64,000 nucleotides of DNA from Prochilodus magdalenae (lineage: Eukaryota > Chordata > Actinopteri > Characiformes > Prochilodontidae): the NCBI GenBank assembly GCA_024036415.1, contig JAMWET010000898.1, positions 124,001-188,000 of the forward strand. Direction: 5' to 3'. Both the position numbers and the translations under genes were made by a program. Position 1 is the first letter of the stretch. Every line of letters starts with the position of its first letter. The notes beneath the pieces are model-generated. The model did not search any database, had not been told where the DNA came from, and saw only the letters and a list, made by a program, of their open reading frames with translations. Positions 55,380 to 64,000 of this stretch are shown here, piece by piece.

Positions 55380-55760
55380 CGGTTAACATTTGAACAGGTT
55401 TGAAATGGCCCGCCTTTCCGTTTTTGTCATTGGCGCATGCGCAGTAGTGTTTTGGGCGGGATTTGCATATGTGACGGCAATATTATATATTACTGAATCT
55501 GTATTCGAGGCCCTGGTTGTATTCTCGCCACTTTTGTAACGTTAATTATGTATATATTAATTCATATGAACCGAGTACGGCTTAGTGTAAGTGTATAATA
55601 ATAAAAGAGTTTATCTCTAGTGGGTGTTACTAGAGTCTGCGCATGCTCACTGTACCGTTTTTGGCGAGTGCAGTTATTGGCATAACGCTGTGAACTGTAT
55701 TGCCGGAAATGACGCCAAATTTTTGAACTCTCACGGCGCTGAGGCTCTGTTCGTTTTACT
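55380..55760. promoter_or_regulatory. Candidate bidirectional cell-cycle promoter between knl1 and knstrn
   Basis: This stretch lies between the two divergent start codons (54966 minus, 56034 plus). Seen motifs: CHR-like TTTGAA at 55389-55394, 55399-55404 and 55722-55727; inverted CCAAT (ATTGG) at 55429-55433 and 55676-55680; NRF1-like GCGCATGCGCA at 55433-55443; E2F-like TTTGGGCGGGA at 55451-55461; octamer ATTTGCAT at 55461-55468; ETS-like CCGGAAAT at 55703-55710. GACGCC at 55711-55716 sits 5 nt before a TTTGAA, like a CDE-CHR pair. Such motifs are typical of G2/M-expressed kinetochore genes. Transcription start sites were not determined; the promoter assignment is inferred from position and motifs. 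Confidence 0.6.
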
Positions 55761-56033
55761 GTATATTAGGATAGGTACGACGGTGAAGTTAAGACATTAA
55801 AAAATTAAGTTGATTTATTTCTGGACAGCGCTGGTTCTCATTTCGCTGGACTTTTAGTCGCTACGCTACGCCACCGCCTTAAACAAGCATCGTTAGCTAC
55901 ATAGCACTGGGCTAACTTAGCATCTTTGTACCTTAGGTGGATTTGTTGATCCTCGTCTGCTTTAAAACAGTACTCTGCTTAAATATTGACCCGGACTGCG
56001 AAAGTTTCAGTTTCTATTTAGCGTTCTGCGACC

Positions 56034-58534
56034 ATGAAGAGATCGGAAAGAGCTCCAATGAAGGAGACGGCAATTCCCACAGTACCCAATGCTGCAGCGA
56101 AGAAAACAAATATCAGGAGTGACACTGAAAATATGTCAAGGTGAGAAAGTGTTGCACTTGGACTTCATTTTTGGTCGTTGGATTTTTAGGGTATTTAAGT
56201 GTTAAAATAATATTTTTCTTAATTATTATTATTATCTATTTTTGTTAGGAAGATCCCAGCTAAAGGTCTGAAAGGGTAAGAGCACCAGATGTGGCACTTG
56301 TAATGGATTTGTCAGTTTCATAAGTATGGAAGTTCATAAAAACAAATTTATTTATGTATGTATTTATTTATTTACTTGATTATTTATATATTTTATTTCT
56401 GCTTGTGTAGACCCTCAGTAAAATATGGGCAACATGATCTAAGGGAGCAAAATCGGCTTTTGGTTTCAGCAAATGAGGATTTGCAAAGACAGATTTCTGA
56501 ATTGAAGGTAAGAGTTGTTGGGTGGGTGTGGATCCAAGCCAAATTGATATTTCACTGGTATGTGCTTATGAATATGGGTTTCTTTTTATGGCCATACACT
56601 TTAAAACAAGGGAAATCTCAGGGTTTTAAAGGATAATATTTAAAGCATTGAAATATGTTGTTTAATGCCTTGCCAAAGTATGCAGAACTTACTTTTAGGA
56701 CTTTAGGAGTTTTAAAATCCAATAAATATTAACTCAATAATTTAATATACTAGCAGAAATATAAAAAGTCATTTAGTATAGCGTTTCAGAACCTAGGCAT
56801 TTGCGATAAGCAACCTTGTTGACCTAGACTGCTGATTGTGTGTCTAAACTGTATTATGTATTCATGGGAAGGTCAGCACCTCTTGATTAATCTGCCGTAT
56901 GGTATTGTCAGAAAATATACACACTTCCAGCATCTGAAACCTTTTTCGTTTGATTTTAACCAACAGCAACTTCACATTTCTTATTTAAAAGATGATGTCA
57001 AAAAAAGTATTGTTCAGAAATCTGTCAAAGTGTTAATACAACATTAACACCAATACTGCTGGTGACATTTGGCTGTTGTAAGCCTATGAAAGTGTTAAAC
57101 GACTTGTTCAACTGAAGCTACAAATACAAATTCTTTTTGGCCATAATGTTCCACACTCTAGTTGATAAAAAATCTATGATTGTTAGATGTTCTGTTTCAT
57201 TTTCTACTTTCTTTGTAGGAGTATGTGGCCGTCCTAGAACAGCGATGCAGTGATATGCAGGCAGAAAACACTGAACTTAAGAAAAATCTCCAGGACTGTC
57301 ATGCTCTTATTATTGCAGAACGCATTGACCCAGGTGGTTTTTCATTTCTCTATTTTTATTTTGTTGATCAGTATTTAAGACAGTAAGATTTCCTGTCGCA
57401 GAGTTTGCAGACCTTGAGCCAAAATATGTGGCTTAGACTCCTTCAGGATCTTTTGGACCACAGTGACTCTGTAGACACTCTGTACATTAAAATGAGTGTG
57501 TTCGTTGTAACCCCATAAAATGTTACATATATATATTATGTTACAAAGTTTTTATTGCAAGCAGATATTGTTATATTTATAGTACAGAATGTTACTTTGT
57601 AGATTTTCTCTGTATTTGAACTCAAATCTGTTCTCAGTTTCAGGAGGGAAAACAGAGCAGTCAGAAGATCAGAGAAAAGAACTCATGGTAACAGTTAACT
57701 TCTTTTGTGTTCATTTCTTTATTAAACTGACTTATTAAATAGGTGGAATATAACGTCATAGACTGATTTGTTAGGTTATCCTTTCGTATAAATTGTGTTG
57801 CATGTATGTGTCTTTTTAACAGACGGTTTCCAGGAATTTGATGTCTGAACTGAAGTTGTTTGATGAAGTTGCAAGAGAGCATGGAACACGTTTAGCAGTA
57901 AGTTTATATATTACAGGTTTTATGTGGGTTTTATTTTGTAAAGGGTTGCTGCCAATCCCTGGTATAACCCTCAATAACCCTGGAGTAAACCAGACTTTTG
58001 TATTTATTTATTTTTTTTAACATTTCTTCTGAGTATTTCAGAAGTCCTTTAGTAAATGTGTGGTCAGTTAAGTCAGGCAGGCATGTGATTTTAGAAGTCT
58101 TCTTGTTTGCTGACAGCTCACACTACACGTTTGAACAATTTCCAGTAACAATGTTTTATTGAAAACATTGTGCTGGGCAGTTAGTGGGACATCGCTTCCC
58201 CTCTGCACAGCAAATGACACCCAAAAAAGCTGTAAATTGGCTCAATCATCAGGCTAATGAAACAAACACACACACAGGGCTAAAATCTCAAAGTGCATGC
58301 CTGGCTTCCAAAACTCTACAGGGTGGTGGATCACAAAATCCAGGGTTAGACAGTCTTGTTTTGATCTCTATTTCTTCAGCTGTTACCTTTTTTTGGTTTT
58401 AGGAGGTGCAGAACACGATGAGAAGCCTTAAAGAAGCCCGGGAAACACTTCATCTGAATAGGGAGACATTTTGTGTGGATGCTGAGGAGATGGAGAGAGC
58501 AATAGAAGAGGCTGAGAGACAGCTGATGGAGTGA
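56034..58534 (+). CDS. knstrn: Kinastrin / small kinetochore-associated protein (KNSTRN, SKAP), complete
   Basis: KNSTRN works with astrin at spindle microtubules and kinetochores in chromosome alignment. Exons: 56034-56140, 56249-56275, 56411-56507, 57219-57333, 57638-57687, 57823-57897 and 58403-58534. All have GT-AG ends and consistent phase; the total is 603 nt, 200 aa plus TGA. Start: ATG at 56034 in good context (gaccATGa), followed by a basic N-terminus (MKRSERAPMKE). The rest is almost entirely coiled coil: DLREQNRLLVSANEDLQ (exon 3), the heptads of exon 4 ending in ERIDP, then MSELKLFDEVAREH (exon 6) and a final acidic helix. These align in order with human KNSTRN segments (ELKDKNQLLEAVN, then GLDP, then ELKLFNETAKKQ). 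The protein is shorter than human (about 316 aa), lacking most of the long N-terminus. An AATAAA follows at 58620. Confidence 0.88.
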
Positions 58535-58619
58535 AAGACAAACAGTTGTCTGGAAGCAATTCACTGAATTTTTTGTTATATCTTCTTCTTAAATCTCACC
58601 GAGCCTTTGTTATATCTTC

Positions 58620-58625
58620 AATAAA
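58620..58625 (+). terminator. knstrn: knstrn polyadenylation signal AATAAA
   Basis: A canonical AATAAA lies 86 nt after the knstrn TGA, followed by a T/GT-rich stretch (ttgtttttgtctctttgtt) typical of a downstream element. Confidence 0.7.
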
Positions 58626-58853
58626 GTAATATTCTGTGTACATTGCTTAATTAAAACTTGTTTTTGTCTCTTTGTTATATGGGAATTGATTAAATGTGTC
58701 CTAACAGTCTTGTACCTACACTTCTACACCAACACTGTGTTTTATTTGGGAAAATCAGCTGTTTGTATGCATTGGTTGGCTGTTGCGGCATCCCCTTTTG
58801 CCCCATTTGCTCATCAATCAATAGGGACCATCCATGAAAAATGTGTAGATACT

Positions 58854-59245
58854 GGATGGATGGATGGATACTTTATTTATCCCAGAGGGAAATTCAAGGC
58901 CTCCAGATACAGATATACAAACTACACAGAAGAAACAAGAGAACCACAAAATAGAGTTGTACAGATAGAGCCAGAGATACAATATAAAGTATTAAAGTAT
59001 AAAAATAGAGTCCTTTAGTGTCTGTGTAAAGTGTAAAGTATAGATAAGGGTAGTAGTACACCATTTGCTGAGCAAATTAAGAAGATGGCTGCTGTCAGCC
59101 ATACAGACAGTGCAGGTACGCAGTAATATAAATAATTTAGCAGTGCAAAATGTGTAAACAGTGGTACAGAATGGAGTATGATAATACAATATAAATATAA
59201 ATAGATATAGGGCACTTAGGAGGGAGTGTGTGCAGAGATGGGGGA
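58854..59245 (-). mobile_element. LINE 3'-end fragment, same family as 7.06 kb
   Basis: It begins with (tgga)n and actttatttatcccagaggg aaatt, a typical LINE 3' terminus on the minus strand. It ends gggcacttaggagggagtgt gtgcagagatggg, which matches the 7125-7165 region of the RT-bearing copy. It is non-coding and lies between knstrn and cfap221. Confidence 0.75.
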
Positions 59246-59594
59246 CAGTTTTTACTGGCAAATGTCTAATCCACTGCCCACACAGTACGCACTAACTTAC
59301 TGTTAATGTATTGGTGTCACTTAATAATTATACATCATAACTAGCCAGTGTGGTCATATGGTGGTCCAACTTAAAGATGCATTCTACACTTCTTAGTGAC
59401 CTTAAATGGGCATTTAATGATAATACTGATCATTTCTAATACAGATGAAAATAATTATGTAAAATAATATTAAAATGCATATTGCACAGATTCCCAATGT
59501 TGACCTGGTGAGTCTCTTGCAACCTACACACCCAGTTAAAAGTATGAAGGGCTTGTTGGCTGGATGTAGATCAGTCGTATTTATTAGGTCATTT

Positions 59595-59665
59595 TATTAC
59601 TATATTTATTTCTCTGTCTGATGCATGCCAATAATTTGACTCTTCTGAAACAGATTTACTACTTA
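59595..59665. mobile_element. Short Tc1-like fragment
   Basis: About 60 bp (ctctgtctgatgcatgccaa taatttgactcttctgaaac agattta) matches an internal piece of the Tc1-like family found at 6.9-8.5 kb. No ends are visible. Confidence 0.4.
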
Positions 59666-59836
59666 AACTGTATTTTTAACTGGAAGGGGAGTTTTCCGAC
59701 TGAATACAAGACTAATGAGTACAGACACGATGGTAATAATGTTTCTTCTGTTTTAGCCCCTTTTTGAGTTTACGGTTTGGGGCTCTTATTTTGAAAAGCC
59801 GCCCAGCTTACCCACGGTGCTCTTCCTCTTGCCGAT

Positions 59837-59850
59837 GTTGCTATGGCAAT
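59837..59850. promoter_or_regulatory. cfap221: RFX X-box motif upstream of cfap221
   Basis: The sequence GTTGCTATGGCAAT matches the RFX-family X-box consensus (GTTGCCATGGCAAC-like inverted repeat) at nearly every position. It sits about 145 nt before the first upstream ATG and about 170 nt before the 60018 donor. RFX factors drive motile-cilia genes through such sites in proximal promoters, which fits the cfap221 assignment. Confidence 0.7.
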
Positions 59851-60018
59851 CGAAGTGTTGACAGCTCTGGGTTCATAAACAGGCGAGATTCGCTGAACTT
59901 GCGTTTGTAGTTTCTCGCAAACATCTTACAGAAACCTGAATCCCGAAAGTTAGCTTAGCGACCTCTTTGCTGAAACACAATGAGGGCGGAGGGAGTAATT
60001 GTCCTACTGGGGAGCAAG
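59851..60018 (+). other. cfap221: Probable cfap221 first exon (5' leader or short N-terminal extension)
   Basis: A splice donor agcaag/gtatgt ends at 60018. The transcription start is unknown, so the left limit is only the X-box. ATG at 59980 opens 13 codons in phase 0 up to the donor. With the acceptor at 60263 these read ATG TTT TCC TAG, a 16-codon upstream ORF; with the acceptor at 60301 they fuse in frame to the protein. A cDNA would decide. Confidence 0.45.
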
Positions 60019-60321
60019 GTATGTAAAACCATACCACAGATACTGGTTCACTAGATGTCAGTGCAGATGAATATCTACCAGAGATATTGGACCGACGTGT
60101 TGGACAGCGCTGTCCACCACCATCATCAAAACAATAAAACATATCCCTCCCCCAAATGCATCCCCCCAGCTCAGTTCCAAGAAATGGACTCGTACTAAAA
60201 CACTTTATGTTGGTGTAATCTGTTTTGTACTAGAAGGTGTGACTAATCTGTGACATCTCCAGATGTTTTCCTAGATGCTCCCGGTTTTTGTGATGGTCAG
60301 GTCCATTTGAGCGATTCAGGC

Positions 60322-63300
60322 ATGGAAATTGTGCTCCAAGCCCCCAAAAATTTCACCCATGATGTGAAGAAGAAGAAAACTCTTCCTCTTAGTCAACTGG
60401 CAGAGGAGACCAGGAGGACCAGCAGCGTCTCTCATCACCTTCTTGAAACCAGTATGGCTATAATTAGTGTTATTCTTCTCAGTGATGGATTATTAAAGAT
60501 CAGCGTATCAGTACGTGATGTAAAGATACAATCTATAGCTATTGTAATGTGTTCTGCACCCGAGTAAAATGAATTCCAGAAGTAGAGCAAATGTGCTGGA
60601 TTACATAGACACGGAATAGAAAAATGGAAACCACAAATATCATTAGTGTTTTCTGTTCTGTTCCGTCATTAAACTCCTAATGCTGATAGAAGGCATAAGT
60701 TCATGTATGCTGTTCTGTATCGGTAGTGTTTCTGTTCTTTCCACAGGGGTTTATGCCAAGTTTAAGAGCAGTAATGTTGTGGAAGCCGCACCATCAGAGC
60801 TTCATTTTAGTGGGTTTGAAGTGGGAAAGGACTACAAAAAAATTGTGGTATGTGGACTTTCTAATGAACTGCATAAAGACCTTTATTCGGAGGTGAATGC
60901 ATGCTTTGATATACAAAACAAAACAAAGTGATTGCTGTACCTATTCAAAATATCCATCATATACTGTTCATTTTTTCGTCAACCTTATTTATTCATGTAG
61001 TTAATGTAATAAATTGAATACAGATATGGCAAAAGTTGAGTAAGTAATAAGTAAAAGTGTTATTATATGTTGTTATATATATTGTATTATATATCATATA
61101 CTGTTTCCTAAATAGAAACTCATCAACGTTTCTTCTGAGGTGCTTGATGTTCACATTCTTCCCACCCAAACAAAGTTCTTCATTACAGAGTATACCAAGA
61201 AGGTAATTATTCCAATATGCCTGAATATCGTATACTTGTCTGATTATATTATAAAGTAACTTAAAGATGAAGTGTTCAGTGCTATGGAAAAAATGCTTAC
61301 TCCACATATGATTTCAGATGTTCATACAAAATCTAATATTCTATAAAGAAAAGATAAATAAAACACTAGGGCTGATGAAAGGCAAGGGAGCTGAACATAT
61401 ATACAGCATGCAATATGAATGCATGACAGTACTATGTGATAGCAATTATAGACTTAATTGTCCCTCAGTACACATGTGACATACATATAGTGTACATATG
61501 ATGATGAAGGTCCTTATATGGAAGTGATACATGGAATCACCAGTGGATTGTGCAAATCTGCAATCTGTGCAAAAACAGATTTATAAAATGAGCACTGCCG
61601 TGAAGACTGGCATACATATTCTTACATATATGACTGAACGTAGATGTGTGTGTTATATAGTGTTATATATATGGCTGAATGTAGATGTGTGTGTTTTATA
61701 TTCGTACATATATATGGCTGAATGTAGATGTGTGTGTTATATGTTGTTATATTTATGGCTGAACGTAGATGTGTGTTATATATTCTTATATATATGGCGG
61801 AACGTAGATGTGTGTTATATATTGTTATATATATGGCTCAACGTAGATGTGTGTGTTACATATATGGCTGAACGTAGATGTGTGCATTTTATATTGTTAT
61901 ATATGGCTGAACGTAGGTGTGTGCGTTTTATATTGTTATATTTATGGCTGAACGTAGGTGTGTGTTATATATTGTTATATATATGACTGAACGTAGATGT
62001 GTGTGTTATATATTCTTATATTTATGGCTGAACGTAGATGTGTGTTATATATTGTTATATTTATGGCGGAATGTAGTTGTGTGTGTTATATATTGTTATA
62101 TATATGGCTGAATGTAGATGTGTGTGTTATATAGTGTTATATTTATGGCGGAATGTAGATGTGTGTGTTATATATTGTTATATATATGGCTGAACGTAGA
62201 TGTGTGTGTTATATATTCTTATATATATGGCTGAACGTAGATGTGTGTTATATATTGTTATATATATGGCTGAATGTAGATGTGTGTGTTATATATCCTT
62301 ATATATGGCTGAACGTAGATGTGTGTTATATATTGTTATATATATGGCTGAACATAGATGTGTGTTATATATTGTTATATATATGGCTGAACGTAGATGT
62401 GTGTGTTATATATTGTTATATATATGACTGAATGTAGATGTGTGTGTGTTATATATTGTTATATATATGGCTGAACGTAGATGTGTGTTATGTATTGTTA
62501 TATATATGACTGAATGTAGATGTGTGTGTGTTATATATTGTTATATATATGACTGAACGTAGATGTGTGTGTTATATATTGTTATATATATGGCTGAACG
62601 TAGATGTGTGTGTTATATATTGTTATATACATGGCTGAACGTAGATGTGTGTGTTATAAATTGTTATATATATGGCTGAATGTAGATGTGTGTTATATAT
62701 TGTTATATATATGGCTGAATGTAGATGTGTGTGTTATATATTGTTATATATATGGCTGAATGTAGATGTGTGTGTTATATATTGTTATATATATGGCTGA
62801 ATGTAGATGTGTGTGTTATATATTGTTATATATATGACTGAACGTAGATGTGTGTGTTATATATTGTTATATATATGGCTGAACGTAGATGTGTGTGTTA
62901 TATATTGTTATATATATGGCTGAACGTAGATGTGTGTGTTATATATTGTTATATATATGGCTGAATGTAGATGTGTGTTATATATTGTTATATATATGGC
63001 TGAATGTAGATGTGTGTGTTATATATTGTTATATATATGGCTGAACGTAGATGTGTGTGTTATATATTGTTATATATATGGCTGAATGTAGATGTGTGTT
63101 ATATATTGTTATATATATGGCTGAATGTAGATGTGTGTGTTATATATTGTTATATATATGGCTGAACGTAGATGTGTGTTATATATTGTTATATATATGG
63201 CTGAATGTAGATGTGTGTGTTATATATTGTTATATATATGGCTGAATGTAGATGTGTGTGTTATATGTTGTTATATATATGGCTGAACGTAGATGTGTGT

Positions 63301-63409
63301 GTGTTTCATGCAGAGTCGACTAGTTCCAGGACTTTCCTACACTATTACAGTGCACTTCAGTCCCTGTGAGTGGCGATATTTTTTTGACAGCATTCGGATT
63401 CATTGCAAG
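60322..63409 (+). CDS. cfap221: Cilia- and flagella-associated protein 221 (PCDP1), N-terminal part; continues beyond right edge
   Basis: CFAP221 is a central-pair (C1d) protein of motile cilia. Coding exons: 60322-60451 (exon begins 60263 or 60301), 60747-60847, 61116-61202 and 63314-63409; phases agree, giving 138 residues. Matching landmarks in order are [44 protein letters not shown] and [17 protein letters not shown] followed by [14 protein letters not shown], an ASH/MSP-like beta-sandwich also found in human CFAP221. Start: ATG at 60322 is the conservative choice. An upstream exon ending at 60018 has an ATG at 59980. Joined to an acceptor at 60301 it would add an in-frame MRAEGVIVLLGSK extension; joined to the better acceptor at 60263 it hits a stop and would be only a short upstream ORF. 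The third and fourth coding exons are separated by a 2.1-kb intron holding a minisatellite. Confidence 0.9.
61629..63303. repeat. 41-bp minisatellite, about 40 copies, in cfap221 intron
   Basis: The unit is about tggctgaacgtagatgtgtg tgttatatattgttatatat a, with variants lacking one TG (39 bp) and gaaCg/gaaTg or gGCTg/gACTg alternations. It covers 1.67 kb and ends about 10 nt before the splice acceptor of the exon at 63314. Open frames across it ([17 protein letters not shown]) are repeat artefacts. Confidence 0.95.
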
Positions 63410-63479
63410 GTAGGCCAGTCCTTGTGGATATATCAGTTGTGTAGTATGACGTTTACATATCACATGTGTTACATATATA

Positions 63480-63790
63480 CAGTCTTGTGAAGAAGTAAGT
63501 ACACCCTGTAAAACGTTTTGTCTTTTTTGGCATATTTGAATTTACAAATCTGGTTTCATTTAAATTATTCTTGATAAATTTGGAAAACTTTAACAAATGA
63601 CACAGAACAATATCATCCTTTATGTTCCTGAAATAAACAGAAATCCAAATGTTTAGTGTGGAAAAGGTTTTGACCATCACAGAATGTACGTCAGGAGGAA
63701 GCATGTACAGTCTTAAAAGAACTTCGAAGCAGGGCTAAAAGGGCTGGTTCAAGTTTAAGTGCTTGTTAATCTCTTTTTACAGAATCTGTT
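63480..63790. mobile_element. Possible Tc1-like terminal fragment
   Basis: The sequence acagtcttgtgaagaagtaa gtacaccctgtaaaacg resembles a fish Tc1-type terminus; tggtttcatttaaattattc and gacacagaacaatatcatc follow. No transposase is recognisable. The rest of the window to 64000 is AT-rich cfap221 intron. Confidence 0.45.
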
Positions 63791-64000
63791 ACTTCATACA
63801 AACATACATACAAACACACATACAGTTGTACACAACTACATACAGTACAATTACAATTAAATATCATTTCCTCGGATGTAAAATAAAAGAATAAAGTTGC
63901 TATGTAACATTCTAGAAAAGAACCTAAAATATACAATATAATATTCTAAAATATACTGACATATTTCAGCAATATATTTCTTTGTCATATTGGTATGAAA

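Noticed and set aside
55937..56122. 61-codon frame overlapping the knstrn start
   Set aside because: It opens with GTG, not ATG, and runs in a different frame from the conserved knstrn coiled coil.
61531..63245. ORFs with repeated [10 protein letters not shown] / [13 protein letters not shown] peptides
   Set aside because: They come from the 41-bp minisatellite; the unit is intronic and flanked by consistent cfap221 exons.

Overview
The window is vertebrate nuclear DNA, almost certainly from a teleost fish. It has four multi-exon protein genes with GT-AG introns. The introns and spacers are full of degraded Tc1/mariner elements, LINE 3' ends, a short inverted-repeat MITE and long microsatellites. 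Several dispersed repeats are ones I associate with otophysan fishes (catfish/characin relatives); that placement is an inference.

Layout, left to right. (1) Positions 3217-32301, minus strand: the 5' part of a dystrophin/utrophin gene, best called utrn. Eleven coding exons give the first 463 residues: two calponin-homology (CH) domains, hinge 1 and the first spectrin repeat. The gene runs off the left edge. Its introns hold most of the mobile DNA, including a nested LINE-in-Tc1 insertion, an intron made almost wholly of CA/TG repeats with an embedded palindromic E-box motif, and a CpG-rich block in the 12.7-kb intron that could be an alternative promoter. (2) Positions 34885-54991, minus strand: a complete 24-coding-exon knl1 (kinetochore scaffold 1), 1570 aa. 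It has SILK and RVSF PP1-docking motifs, a large exon with about a dozen MELT-type repeats, a coiled coil and a C-terminal RWD region. (3) Positions 56034-58534, plus strand: a complete seven-exon knstrn (kinastrin/SKAP), 200 aa. It lies head-to-head with knl1, and the roughly 1-kb interval between them carries cell-cycle promoter motifs (CHR, E2F-like, CCAAT, NRF1-like, octamer, ETS). (4) Positions about 59.9 kb to the right edge, plus strand: the first exons of cfap221 (PCDP1), a ciliary protein gene, preceded by a near-perfect RFX X-box. Its fourth intron contains a 41-bp minisatellite of about 40 copies that ends next to the splice acceptor.

Functionally, knl1 and knstrn both act at the kinetochore in mitosis and may share a bidirectional promoter. 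utrn (membrane cytoskeleton) and cfap221 (motile cilia) are unrelated neighbours. All exon models were built by reading splice sites and checking that the reading phase carries through every junction; no transcript or database evidence was available. I found no rRNA, tRNA or CRISPR array.
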